Source: Coniferiporia sulphurascens
Taxonomy: Eukaryota; Basidiomycota; Agaricomycetes; Hymenochaetales; Hymenochaetaceae
Direction of reading: 5' to 3'
Length of the DNA stretch: 64,000 bases
Assembly (NCBI GenBank): GCA_002794785.1
Contig: NBBA01000002.1
Span: 1,984,001 to 2,048,000 of the forward strand
The notes beneath the pieces are model-generated. The model made no database searches. It saw only the letters and a program-made list of their open reading frames with translations, and was not told the DNA's origin. The translations under genes and the position numbers were made by a program. Positions within the stretch are counted from its first letter, which is position 1. The number at the start of each line of letters is the position of its first letter. Shown here in pieces: positions 1 through 11,012 of this stretch.

Positions 1-771
1 AGCCGGGTATGGACAAAAATAACACATGTTCACAGGTCAACTTGATCGGAACTCGGCTGGTGCACCGCAACACCACGCGCGCGCACTGGATCGAAGGAAT
101 CAATGCACGAAGCAAGATGGCTGCAAGAAGCTTGTGGGGATCGGAACTTCCATTTTTCATATCCAGCCGTAATATGCATCGACAACTGTTGCTCACTTGT
201 AGAGTCGCTAGCGTTCCGTTCAAGAATAATTTATCGTCAGCGCGAACAAGCGTATCCGGACAAGGCCTTCGGCCCACGTCACTCGAAAAAAAATTATGCA
301 GCTCCGGAATTGTCGGCACACTGGTTTTCATTCAGCATGTATTTGAACATCGCCGGGCTTCAATCAGCATGGATACACGTGCAACTATTGGGGCCACAAT
401 CTTGTATCAAAAACTCTCAGTAAACCGCCGAGTCGCCCATCCAAGGATGGACGTTGCTCCACGTCCAAACCTATCGTGCGTCCTTGGACTTTGGGTACGG
501 TACATATTAAATTTGGCACTAAATCGAGTTCTAATTGTATTTAATAGGACTCGTGTGGGTTGAGGTCGATCCGTCATGAGATGAACATATGATTTATGGT
601 ACATGGGAGTATGTGTACAAAAATCCTACAAAGGGACGGCAGGAGGGTCGCTACATATTACTATCTTCAGTTGATTACATGAGACAAAAAAATTTCATGA
701 AAAGAAACTTTGAAGGCGTTGATACATATTCTGAGAGGATGGAAACGAAAGAACAGTTATCTCGAACAGTA
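1..771. other. left flank, no supported gene
   Basis: This stretch lies downstream of the J-protein gene, which reads away from it on the minus strand. Its longest open frame (about 184 codons from position 9) matches no family I know, has no low-complexity or domain signature, and the composition looks non-coding. The part next to 771 is probably the 3' untranslated region of the J-protein gene. I see nothing else that I can support here. Confidence 0.6.
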
Positions 772-2201
772 TTACCATCTATTCCACCAATGGTCCTTGC
801 GGTTTCGTTCGTCGCGATGGTCTCGCTTCTGCCCGCAGTGGTCGCGGCTGCGTTCGTGCCCATGTACAGGTACATACTCGCGCTCACGGTCATGCTCGCG
901 CTTAATCTTCGCTAAAACAGATGCGAAATCAGGGCTCAAGAATCTATTGGTAGAAAGGTCAGATGGTAGACGCTCACCAGAACTATACGGACCTGTACCA
1001 TGTTGGTTTGCGTCCGGTTTACTGCGAACATGCTCCATGGCACGATAGGAGTTGCCAACCGGCTGAGGGTCAAGGCCAGGGTACGGAGGTGGTGGCGGAA
1101 GGCTGCGTTCGCCTTGTATCCCCGGTGCCATAGTCTGATCGACGCCGTTGATGAGATATCGCTCATTTCCGTCGGGATAAGAGTAGGTAATGTGTTCATT
1201 ACCCTAGCGTGCATAAACATAAGCACATATATAGTTTATTCCGAAATGTATTAGCCACTCACATTGGAGTCCGTGCGCTTCCAAACACTTTCCGTGACGC
1301 CATTAATCGTACGGGTCATCCTACTTTGTGAGACCCAGTGACCGTTCCCGCTGGACCCGTGCGTAAAAACTCCCTGGGATGAAGACTGGAAATTCGCAAT
1401 CTGCCCTTGGAACGGATCACCTAATGCGGGATGCATATTCATTCCCGGGAACATTCCGAAAGCAGGGTTTCCTCCAAATGAACCGCCAAAAGGCGGGTTA
1501 TGCCCAAATGGATGACGCCCAAAAGCGCCTGCGTCCGCAAAGAACGGGTCGTCAAACGGGTGCCGCATATCACCAAATATTGAATTAAAGAGAGCAAATG
1601 GATCTGTGAATCCGAAGGGGGAGCGAGCCTGAGGGCGTGAACCCGAAGATGCACCAAAGGAGTGCGCGAAGAAGGGGTCATCGAATTGAGTTCCGCTAAA
1701 GGGATCACCACGTCTGCGATCATGTGTATGAGCCCGGTGCCTGTGATGTCCATGACGGTGTGTACGGTCAGCGTACGGGTCCTGCTGTACTTCTGGTGGC
1801 GGCCATTCTCCCTGGCGGTCGTAAACCTGACACGAACGATCAGCGCTGGACTAAGTAAAGTATGATATATATCTGTAGCTCACCCTGCGCTTGTCCTCAT
1901 CGCTGAGCACCTCATATGCGTTATTCACCTTTTGAAAGTGGACGTAAGCGACAGTACATGCGGCTTGGTGAACGCGACAAACCTTTCGAAACTTCTCTTC
2001 TGCACGTGCTTTATCTGTTTCGGTCGCCCCGGGCGGAAGTCTGTCTGGGTGTGTCTGCAATGCCATCTTGCGGTAAGCCTTCCGGACTGGCAGACGAAAG
2101 ACATAAGCCAGAGGAAGTAAATATGAGCTCAAGGAATACACACTTTCTTCTGGAGGCGCATCCTTCGTCACATTTAGTGCCTCGTACAAATCATTTGCCA
2201 T
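772..2201 (-). CDS. class B J-domain (Hsp40/DnaJ) co-chaperone
   Basis: This is an Hsp40 co-chaperone that should stimulate Hsp70 ATPase through its J domain. The protein starts MANDLYEALNVTKDAPPEE at 2201; an upstream frame to 2228 opens only with TTG. After an intron come the helix II residues RKAYRKMALQTHPDRL, which carry the essential HPD motif, and after a further intron NNAYEVLSDEDKRR. The J domain is followed by a Gly/Phe/Pro-rich segment (GAFGRHPFGHNPPFGGSFGG, about 1450-1560), then a conserved TRTINGVTESVWKR / YPDGNERYLINGV region and a charged, Arg/His-rich tail ending HWWNRW. I see no zinc-finger repeats, so it is a DNAJB6-like class B protein, probably cytosolic or nuclear. It is read through at least four exons. 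It is divergent from IPI3, with 231 bp between the two start codons. Confidence 0.85.
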
Positions 2202-2432
2202 CGTTGAGAGTTGGGGGGGAATGGACAAGTGATGTGCTTAGACTTGCAGGTGCGGAAGCTTGCCCAGTAATTGGCCACTTATACGAGGTATTCAAACTCC
2301 GACTCCGAATGGGTGTCTAGAAATTTCCTCGAACGGCGAAAAGCCAATCCCTAAAACTTTAGCAAATCTCTTCTTGAACTCTGGACAACTCGTGTTGGCC
2401 TTGCTTTCGCTTTCTGCTTTCTGTGCCGGAAC
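2202..2432. promoter_or_regulatory. shared promoter interval of the J-protein gene and IPI3
   Basis: The two start codons face away from each other across 231 bp, so both promoters must lie in or overlap this interval. I see no clear TATA box or named operator. The assignment rests only on gene geometry. Confidence 0.5.
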
Positions 2433-4487
2433 ATGCGCTACCAGGAGACTGTTCTCTGTTCAACTGGTGCTTCGTCGTCCAGTCAAGGCCTGGGATCGGT
2501 CACACTGCATGACTTGCAGACGGGGTCTTTGTTGGCTTCTTTCAAGCAGACTTGCTCGGATATACATTCCACTTCTGTGCTTCAGACAAAAAATGGTCAA
2601 GGCGGCTTCGTACTTGCTGCTCAGCCAGACAAATCAATTTTGAATGCTTATTTTTTTCAAAAAGTTCTGCATTCTGGTTATTTCTGACGATCTCCAAATT
2701 CTGATCCTTCCTTTCCATGCACAGGACCAAATTGGAGTAAAAATGGTCCTTCCAGAAAAGCTTTCTTGCATAGCGATTGACAAACTCGGAGACTACTGTG
2801 CTGGTGGAACTGCGCAAGGTCGCATTTATCTATGGGAGGCTAGTTGTGGCTCGGTCCGAACTTGAAAATCATTTACTGAATATATTTAATAGATCGCCTC
2901 CGGCATCCTTTTCAATGTCTGGGACGCACACTATCGCAAAGTCACTGTTCTTCGTTTCACTCAGGATGGAGCTGCGCTCATTTCCGGGAGTGAGGATTCA
3001 GGGGTTTCCGTTTGGTCGGTCTCGAGGTGTGTGCCGACAATCTTAGGGTGTCGTAGAACCCCACATTGTGACTCCTCACGAGGGCTGATCTATAATTGAT
3101 CATCTTGATAAATCAGCCTCCTGGCTGACGAGAACCAACATGAGACACCGGCACCCTACTGTACGCTGTCGGACCACACGTTGGCCATCACCGATCTTGT
3201 TTGTGGTACCGGGACCTTCCCCTCGTGTCGTATCTTAACTTCTTCGGTCGATCATTCAGTAAAGGTAAGTGTTTGTCTCAGATTGGCCACTCACAATATC
3301 TTACGAATATTATCTACCTTTTCGAACTATGATTGATAGTAGTTATGGGACTTGTCATCGCGCACGCTTCTTACGACATTCCTGTTCCCTTCTCCGATCC
3401 TTTCGCTTGCATTCGAAATCACCGAGCGCACCTTCTTCGCTGCATCCTCGGCTACAACTTCTGGAGTTAATGGCGGCGTAGTGTATCAAGTCAAGCTCTT
3501 TCGAAGGCGAGATGCGCAAAACAGCAGACCTGATGTCGAGGCGCTGGGCGGAGGTGGTGTTGCGGAAGCTATTCGCTTGGACGCAGACCCCAAGCGCATG
3601 ATATTCGTCGGGTCCGTTAATTTCTCTTCTTGCCGATCATCGTCATCTCCTCTGCATTCGTACTGTTCCTATGCATGCCATTACTGATGCGCTGGAATAG
3701 GCAGCCTATCTCGTCACTTGCTTTGTCCCTCACTCAGTCAACATTACTTGTTGGGACGACTATAGGAGAGGTACACCTATATGACACTGCGTCACACCAA
3801 CTTTTGCGTACGCTTTCGCCCGTTAAGGACAAAAACCAGGGCCTTGCGGTCACTCACGTCGAGTGTATGTTGAAGCCACCTGATCTGATAGGGCACATTA
3901 GCCTGGGCTTCGAGGTTGGCGGAGTAACAAGTGCTAAGGACGTCATCCCAACGAAGCCTGTCGCGCCTTTCCACAGAGTTCGCGACGGAAAGGCACGGGA
4001 AACGCATGATATACCGATGATGCTGCCCATGCAGAATTTGGCTGTAAGTTTCTCAGTTTATTATTATCAATCAATTCCTCGTTGTCCCTTTCTCTCCTAT
4101 TCTGCTTCTCGTCCATTGCACTTGAAGCCATATACATTGATGATTTGTGCTGAAATATGCTGACTTCCATTGTGCTTTTCTCAGATTTTTCGGGACCCCA
4201 GTTCGTATACAACCTCCGAGCTCCTTCGTGACCATGGACTTTTTGCGCAGCAATCTACTTTTCAGTCAAATAATCGGTTAAATACGTCAATCCATGACGG
4301 TACATCGCAACTTTCGTCGTTAACTCAACAAGCTCGTCTATCTGAGCTAGAAGCGGAGGTACAACGTCTGCGCACGCAGCTTGCAAAGGCGAAGGGAACC
4401 AATGATGCAATGTGGGAGGCCGTTGTACAGCGTGTCGTGGCAGAGAAAAAAGGGGCGGCAGGTGTAGCTGTCGACAGTTCTGGATGA
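2433..4487 (+). CDS. IPI3: WD40 pre-rRNA processing protein Ipi3 (WDR18 family)
   Basis: Ipi3 is the WD40 subunit of the Rix1 complex (Rix1-Ipi1-Ipi3 with Rea1), which acts on nuclear pre-60S particles in ITS2 processing. The ATG at 2433 begins MRYQETVLCSTGAS. WD-type units follow across about seven exons: GRIYLWE, LFNVWDAHYRKVTVLRFT, ISGSEDSGVSVWS, ILTSSVDHSVKLWDLSSRT, then LLVGTTIGEVHLYDTASHQL. The C-terminus has the family's coiled coil (LSELEAEVQRLRTQLAKAKG, about 4336-4400) that contacts partners. Exon joins at 2663/2725, 2838/2893 and the VK-LWDLSS junction keep the frame and the repeats intact. The intron 2839-2892 appears to start with GC rather than GT: GAG|GCTAGT joined to ATCGCC restores WE-IASGILFNVW. 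Family assignment is firm; the exact ends of some exons are inferred. Confidence 0.86.
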
Positions 4488-5622
4488 GAACTTAATCCGC
4501 ATGCTCTATGTGCATCCGTTTCCACAACATCGCTTGGTCTGGATGGACGACCAGTCAGATAACATTCGGTAAAACTCTATGGGGCCTTCGCTATCTCCGG
4601 CCTTGCGTGCAAGAAGGGGATTCATTAGTTAACGGTGCGACCTGATCAGCAGCACGAGGCTAATTTGGTACAAAACGTGCAGTCTGCATTGCACTTCATG
4701 TGCCACACCCATGTAGCTTCCATCGATCCTATTCATTCTGCGCTCTGGGACCTGAGTGTTCGAAATGAAGTGTCTTCTATGCCTCACGGAGGTTATTGTT
4801 CATTAAAATGGGCGCTGCTGGGACAATATCAGGTGCTTTATCCCTTACCCTCTTGCTGACCTGCTAAGTGTGTCGAGTCGGACCGACTCGGAAATAATAC
4901 ATTTCGTGTGCATGTTTGGAATTGTTTGAGCGTCGTCGACGTACTTATTATTTCCGTGATTTGGACTTGTACCGGAAATGCGGAGCAGGAATGTGGACAG
5001 TTCTAGTGCTCACTGCGACAAGACGATAGAATCGGATAGATTGCCTTAGACTACTGTACAGGTGGATATAATTAGTTACGCCGCACCCCAAAATGGAAGG
5101 TGTTTCCCATCACCCATCCTACCATTGAAAATTTAGTGGAAGTGCTTGCTATTAGTAACAATGCTTCTTATACCATACCTATGGAGTTTATGCATATTCA
5201 GAACATTGTGAGTATTCAATTTTGTAGCATATGAGCTTGTCAAATAAATTCACAAATACGTTTTGAGTGATGGGAAACTGTTTCCATTTATAGGTGCGGC
5301 GTAACTAATTATATCCACCTGTAGTGCCGTGACTATTCAGTAAATTATAAAAACCAAGCGTGACACGTGACAAGGGGCTCATCCACTAAGCACGTGCATC
5401 GCGGCTCCGTCTACCCAGTCCGACGCGGTCGAGCCGAGTTTCTAACTTTCTAACTTCAAACCAGCCGTCTAACGGGAGCTCGCAGCAGCGCCTTAGACAC
5501 TCTCGCACGCTTGGGGGATTTGGCTTCGTCCATGCACACCTTATAGTCGGATTGTGAATAGTGTCACCGTAAAATATTTCGCCCGTGGATGTCCTACGCC
5601 CCCTAGTAGGGCCCTAAACCTA
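4488..5622. other. intergenic region carrying a MITE
   Basis: This is a 1.1 kb gap between two plus-strand genes. Nothing in it looks coding; the only long frame, near 4635-4859, has no recognisable product. The central part holds a short inverted-repeat element (5059-5321). The segment 5324-5622 should contain the promoter of the downstream CDK7 gene. Confidence 0.65.
5059..5321. mobile_element. Tc1/mariner-type MITE, 263 bp
   Basis: The left end begins CAGGTGGATATAATTAGTTA and the right end is its exact reverse complement. The perfect terminal inverted repeat spans at least 29 bp (5059-5087 and 5293-5321). A second, slightly diverged inverted block (TTTCCCATCAC-type) lies just inside it on both sides, so the arms reach roughly 55 bp. 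The element is flanked on both sides by TA (5057-5058 and 5322-5323), the target-site duplication of Tc1/mariner transposases. There is no coding capacity inside, so it must be non-autonomous. I saw no second copy in this window. Confidence 0.88.
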
Positions 5623-7100
5623 ATGGACGTTGTTGAGAGGGCCAATACAGCGAGGCAGAAGAAATGGTATGTTTTCTCTTATTTTCGCATTCTGTTGTTT
5701 GATTTTGCCTTCATCATAGGATAAAGGACCAGAAGGTTGGTGAGGGTGCCTACGCCGTCGTCTACAGAGGTACCTGAGCACGCCACTGCCTTCCGCCGGA
5801 AACGTTTCACTGATATTACTGCACAGGACGTGAGGCAGAAACGGGTAGGAAGGTGGCTATCAAGAAAATCAAGGTTGGCCAGTTCAAAGATGGCTTGGAT
5901 ATGTCCGCAATCAGGGAGGTCAAGTACTTGAGAGAACTGCAACACCAGAATGTGATAGCGGTCTGTCTCTGCATTGGCGCTATGTGATGTTCCGGGTGAC
6001 TTACTTAACCACGACAGCTTTTTGACGTGTTTTCTTCAAAGAAAAACCTCAACCTTGTCTTGGAGTTCCTCGATGCTGACCTCGAGCTCATCATCAAGGA
6101 CAGGTCGATCGTATTCTTGCCGGCGGACATCAAGAGCTGGTTGGCGATGACGTTCAAAGGCTTGGAGTTCTGTCACAGAAACTGGATTCTTCATCGGGTA
6201 CTTATTTTATGTATACTACTTTTTTTCTGAATACTGTCTAAAAGAAACTTGCAGGACTTGAAGCCGAACAATTTGCTGATTGGGTCAGACGGTCAGCTGA
6301 AAATTGCAGATTTTGGTCTTGCCAGAGACTTTGCAGACCCTGGCTATAAAATGACGTGCCAAGTCATCACAAGGTACATTTGTTCGGCTCTCTTTGTAGC
6401 TATACCTCCCACTGACAAGCTTCAAAAATTGTTTCGAACAGATGGTATCGACCTCCAGAACTTTTGTTTGGCTGCCGCTATTATAGCACTGCTGTAGACA
6501 TCTGGTCTGTGGGCTGCATCTTCGCCGAACTCATGCTTCGGATTCCGTACCTCCCGGGGGAGAGCGACATGGACCAATTAAAAACCATCTTCCGTGCTCT
6601 TGGGACTCCTACTGAAGAGGATTGGCCCGTACGTATCATTTATCCCCTAATTAAACCTCCGTTACTAAATTTCTGGCGTCTGACTATTCCAGGGTCATAC
6701 GAAGCTGCCTGACTACGTCCCTGTGGGCCAATTCCCTAAGCCACCTCTCCGCGACCTTTTTACGGCTGCTACTGCTGATGCTCTCAGCCTTCTCTCTCGT
6801 TGTCTCACTTACGAGCCACGTAAACGCATCTCGTGCAAAGACGCGCTTAATCACGCGTACTTTTTTGCATTACCATACCCCACGCACCCTTTGAAACTTC
6901 CAAAGACTGCGAACCAGCTTGTGCCGCGCCCGCTGGAGGAGGTTGATGGCAATGTTGATCAAAATGCGCCGGGTCCCGCCGTAAAGGCGCATGCGCCCAA
7001 CGCCAGCCGGTTAAAGCGCAAGGCGTCAATTACTGAAGCGGAGACGCGCTCAGTTGCCCGCCGTCTAGACTTCGCAAGTATATCGCAAAAGTCGCCGTAG
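5623..7100 (+). CDS. KIN28: CDK-activating / TFIIH kinase, Cdk7-Kin28 family
   Basis: This cyclin-dependent kinase belongs to TFIIH, where with cyclin H and Mat1 it phosphorylates the RNA polymerase II CTD, and in many species also CDK T-loops. The ATG at 5623 gives [15 protein letters not shown], then the glycine loop GEGAYAVVY, catalytic lysine VAIKKIK, the PSTAIRE-equivalent [22 protein letters not shown], and the DFG motif in [10 protein letters not shown]. The activation segment is [20 protein letters not shown]: the usual APE is PPE, and the threonine of KMT is the expected T-loop site. The domain closes with [22 protein letters not shown] and an RKRIS motif, followed by a short basic tail. 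It has about seven exons; the first, 5623-5666, is joined at 5720. Length and motifs fit a complete Cdk7/Kin28. Confidence 0.92.
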
Positions 7101-7458
7101 ACGCCAATGATAGCTCGCGCTCGTCTAACGTGACTCTTCACTTGTTCGTAGTTCCTTCTTCACGTCACTGAGTGACCATGTTTAGAAATCGTAGAATATT
7201 TCTGCAAGTTTGTATTGTCGCACTTGACCACTTCTTTCATGTTCTAAATTGATGCCGTGTACACCTGTAGAACAACAGGAATGCAAACAGCAGCGTCGCT
7301 TGGCGACGGAAAAGCTAAAAAACGGTATATACGGATGCGGAGAGTTCTGATGTGTGGTCATCATTTCATTAAAGACAAAAACAGGACAGCAACGACGAGG
7401 AGAGGGCAAAATTGGGAGGACAAAACACGATCAGACGACGCTCCCGTCGAGGCTTGCA
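7101..7458. other. convergent 3' intergenic interval
   Basis: The CDK7 gene ends at 7100 and the nucleoporin gene on the other strand ends at 7459. The 358 bp between them should hold both 3' untranslated regions and terminators. I see no open frame with coding character and no repeat. Confidence 0.6.
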
Positions 7459-9862
7459 TTAGCGTGGCGTATCGCAGATACTGCATTTATCAGTCGCGGA
7501 TGCCGGGTTGGAAAGCATGCACGTCCCGCACGTCCATGTGTCACCAGCAGCCTTCATTTTCGGGGCCAATCCCGCAGCTGACCAGTCGAACGCTTTCACG
7601 GCGGGTGCGACGGGAGGGAGCGGGGCCTTCCCGGACGCCTCAGAGGAAGCAACACTAGCGACTTTCGGAAGGCCATTCATCGATGACTTGGAGAAGCTGT
7701 AAGTTGGAAGCGAAGAGACAGGAAGTTCAAGCGCCTCTGCACGAGCATCGGAATACTCCAGGCCGAAAGGAGGATATGTCATCCTAAAGACGAAAACGGG
7801 TAGCTTGCACTTGTCCATTTCCATGGCAATGTCCTTCGGCTCCCTTGGCTTCTGAGCCAGATAGGAAAGTCCATCTGCGACAGCTTTACTTGGTGCGGAA
7901 CTTGGGACAGGAGTGTTTGGCTTGGGGATTTCGCCGTCATCTTCAGCAATAAATGAAGAGCGGAGTTTGGACGGTTCCTTCGGTAAAGACGACCTGGGGC
8001 CACCAAACGTTGTTGTCTTGGTATTCAGCGGCGGTGTAAAAAGATTACTAGGCGTTGATGTTGAAGCCCGTACGGGTTCATGCGACGGCTCTACCGGCTC
8101 GATAATCTCCGAAGGCCTCGCATAGGAGGTACCGCCTGTCATGTCCTCATCGTCGTCGACGTCCTCGATAGTCACGCTACGGAACTTCTTTTTCGGAGTC
8201 GATTCTTCCTCAGGTTCCTCAACTGTTGGGGCCGTGCCGTTTTCATGTACCTCGATGTTGTCGCTTCGCGATTTACCAAGACCCGGCGGAGGTCTGCTAC
8301 GCTTAGCACCCTTGAATATAGTCATGAGCAGACAGCCAGCATTTAATAATCGCGATTAATTACCTTCGGGACCGTCGCCTCAATAATCGTTTTCGCGCTC
8401 AACTCCTTTGTTTCTTGCTTCTTCTCCCTCTCTTTCCCGACTTCCGCAGCTTTCGCTCTCCGTTCAGACATCCGTCTAGTCTCCTTAGGCTTCGTCATGG
8501 GTTTCACGGGACTTGCTGTCTGGTACGGGTTTGCAATATCTGGCTTTGGCGGAGGCGTTACTTTCTCTATCATCTCGGTCAGTACGCTCGCTGCTCGTGT
8601 GCGCGTCTGCATGCCGTGTGCACTAGTCGGAGATGTGCGTGTATGGGAAGGGGGTGATCCAGGTGATCCAGGCGACGACGCGCCGTTAACGACTTGACGC
8701 AGAGGTGAAGGGTTGGCAGGCGTAGTAGGAGGTCGGATAATAGAGGCGCGAGGCAACTTGTGTATGGCAGACAACTTAGACGGTATCGAAGAACCAGATC
8801 CCGTGCTATCCGCCCTGGAGGCCGGAGCAGGCTGTGAGGTAAAAGCCCCAGACTGAGTACCAAGGTTATCCCCTTCCTCATAGACCCTGCGACGCTTTGA
8901 ATTGTCAGCTTTGGGCGAGCTCTGCGTGCTTTGGCGTGCAGGTGAGCCGCGCCGACTCCGGGAAGGCGAAGCACGTGCGCTGCCCGCACCGCGCCAATGT
9001 ATCGGACCGTTTGGATCTTTGCTTAACATCCTCCTTGAAGTCTTCGAGGACGACTTGTTGTTTGTCAGGGGTGGAAGAGACGAAGATCCAGAAAAGGTAC
9101 CGCGCTTAGAAGGCGAAGGAGCTGGAGAAGGTGACCGAAGACCGTTGACAGGAGAACGGCTAGGTGTAGAAGGTGTACTCGAGAAGTGGAACGATTCGGG
9201 GTCGTACGTCTCTGTGCAAGTAATGATGAATTTCCAGATCCCAAATGCATACATTCAAACCACTCACTCTCTTTGCGCCTGTCTATAAGCGATTTAAACC
9301 CTATGAATTCCATTCGATTCACGGGAATCTGACTCTCCTGTTTGTATTTAACCCATTCCAGGATGGAATCGTCGCTCGAATCCATTGGCATATTGCTCGG
9401 CGTCATAGGAGGGAGCCCCGAACCAGACGCAACCGGCTGCTTCTCCGTAGGCGCAGGTGTCTGCATAGTACCACCCTCTAATGAGGGCATTGCAGTCGTA
9501 GCCATGCCCTCGCCCATATCATCTCTTTGCTAAAGGAAATAGTATTAGGAACTGCTTGGGAGTTTTCATAGACACGTTTCGCAAACCTGAGCATCTTCGT
9601 TAATACCCTCTTCTACATCTCGTCGTGATTGTGAAGCTCGACCAAGACCGGCGATGAAGCTGAAAATTCCAGTGATGCTCCAGCTCTTTGAAGCGATCAG
9701 TCTCATCTATAGAGTAAAACAACGGAAACAGCAACAGACCTCGTCCTTTCGTTGAGCCAAACCCTGCCTAGGGCCGCTACCCCGGTCGTGAGAGTACGGC
9801 TTCGCCGACGAGTTACGGCGTTCGCGCCGGTTAAATACATTCCAGCTCCTGATGGCGCTCAT
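7459..9862 (-). CDS. Nup153/Nup1-like nuclear basket nucleoporin with RanBP2 zinc finger
   Basis: This is probably a nuclear-basket nucleoporin. The ATG at 9862 starts MSAIRSWNVFNRRERRNSS. A 54 bp intron with a CTGAT branch site leads to SWSITGIFSFIAG, an amphipathic stretch like the membrane-binding helices of Nup1/Nup60/Nup153. Long Ser/Pro-rich, basic, low-complexity regions follow (about 8350-9250). An exon join at P-K/G-A-K gives GAKRSRPPPGLGKSR, and the end carries a single RanBP2-type zinc finger, WTCGTCMLSNPASATDKC then SICDTPR at the stop. That finger has the W-x-C-x2-C-x3-N-x6-C-x2-C spacing and closely resembles Nup153 fingers that bind Ran. FG dipeptides are sparse, so it is not a main FG-barrier protein. 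It has about five exons and is divergent from the complex I subunit gene. The assignment rests on motifs; a different RanBP2-finger protein is possible. Confidence 0.72.
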
Positions 9863-10161
9863 TGTCAGGCTTTGCGGGACGAGAAAGTGGGGGATGACGG
9901 TTGGGAATGGGGAGGTCAAGGAGGAGAACAAGTCTCGTGCAAGGATTTATGAGCAGTTAAAGCCACGGCCACGATGTAGGCCACAGCACAAAAGTGTCTA
10001 GCGCCGGCACAGCGGCACTGACGACTTTGAGCCCCGTGGGAATACAATTGTCGACCGGCCCTAAATCTGGCTCTGTCCTCTCTAGAGCGGGTACTGCCGG
10101 CGTATACGCTAAGAAGTTAGAACAACGTCGTGAACGTCGACGAACGCGACGAAGGACAAGG
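9863..10161. promoter_or_regulatory. bidirectional promoter, nucleoporin / complex I subunit
   Basis: This 299 bp interval separates two divergent start codons (9862 on minus, 10162 on plus). A frame runs through it on the plus strand from 9994 into the complex I gene, but the conserved protein begins at 10162, so I treat it as a leader. I see no clear TATA box. Confidence 0.45.
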
Positions 10162-10887
10162 ATGCCTCAGAAGGTCGTCACCACGCCCTACCCCCTCCTA
10201 GACAGCGACCCACACGCTTTTCGCGTCGTTCGCTACTTCCGTCCGTCCGACTATGCGACCGTAGCTGCTGGCACCGCGGCCTTTCCTGCCGCACTATACT
10301 TCTGGGGTGGGACCTGTGTGCACTGCTGAATGTACAGACGCTAATACGGATACTAGATATGGCGGACCCATCCAATTTCCGTTTGAGAACCAGTCTACGC
10401 CTGGGTGGCTTATTGGGTTTCCTTGGCGGTTTTATGCTGGCCTACCAGCGTTCGTCATGTGCGTAGCTCTTCTTCTATCTAACACATCGTATAAACTGTT
10501 CTTATACAGTCCGCTTTTGGGGCTGGACTGAGAACAAGCGGGAAGAGGAAATGGACCTTGCGGAACTCAGGCAGCGTGTACAAGGGGGTAAGCCATTGTA
10601 TGGTGAATCTGACCAACCGCTATGGGTACGGGGCGCTGCGCACAATAACTCTGCCTTCTCACAACTTAAACTCCGTATGTCCCTTGTATTTTTAACTGCT
10701 TAGTCGCTGATTTCATTCTAATTCCTTCTGCTGTTTAGACGCATTCCCATGGTGAATATTCTTCAAAATGGGTATTATTATGTGTGCTTACGGATGTTCC
10801 AACAGGTTCAACCTCGTCAACCACCCTTATCATGGCACGGACCCCGCGAAGTACGGTGCGGTAACGGAGAAGAAGGATGAAGAATGA
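10162..10887 (+). CDS. mitochondrial complex I 21 kDa-type accessory subunit
   Basis: This is an accessory subunit of NADH:ubiquinone oxidoreductase (fungal 20-21 kDa subunit, NUXM type) of the inner mitochondrial membrane. The ATG at 10162 gives MPQKVVTTPYPLLDSDPHAF then VVRYFRPSDYATVAAGTAAF, a conserved N-terminal block with the first hydrophobic segment. Splicing at LYFW G|AT ATGGCG gives DMADPSNFRLRTS and then the second hydrophobic stretch LRLGGLLGFLGGFMLAYQRS. The conserved C-terminal block follows: RFWGWTENKREEEMDLAELR, KPLYGESDQPLW, FSQLKL, and after two more introns HAFPWFNLVNHPYHGTDPAKY, ending at TGA 10885-10887. Five exons are inferred from frame-preserving GT-AG joins. It is convergent with the downstream J-protein gene, 126 bp away. 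Confidence 0.85.
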
Positions 10888-11012
10888 TTGGTGTCATGTA
10901 GTTCACTTTTCCTTTGCTAATGCATATCTTCCTTTTATTTGTCTGTCATTCGCTAAAACCTCAGGCGTCGGTGACGGAACCTTGATTTTCGTCGTTGGCT
11001 TCGCTACGCAAT

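Noticed and set aside
9..563. 184-codon open frame at the left edge
   Set aside because: No recognisable family, motif or coding-like composition; likely chance in the 3' flank of the J-protein gene.
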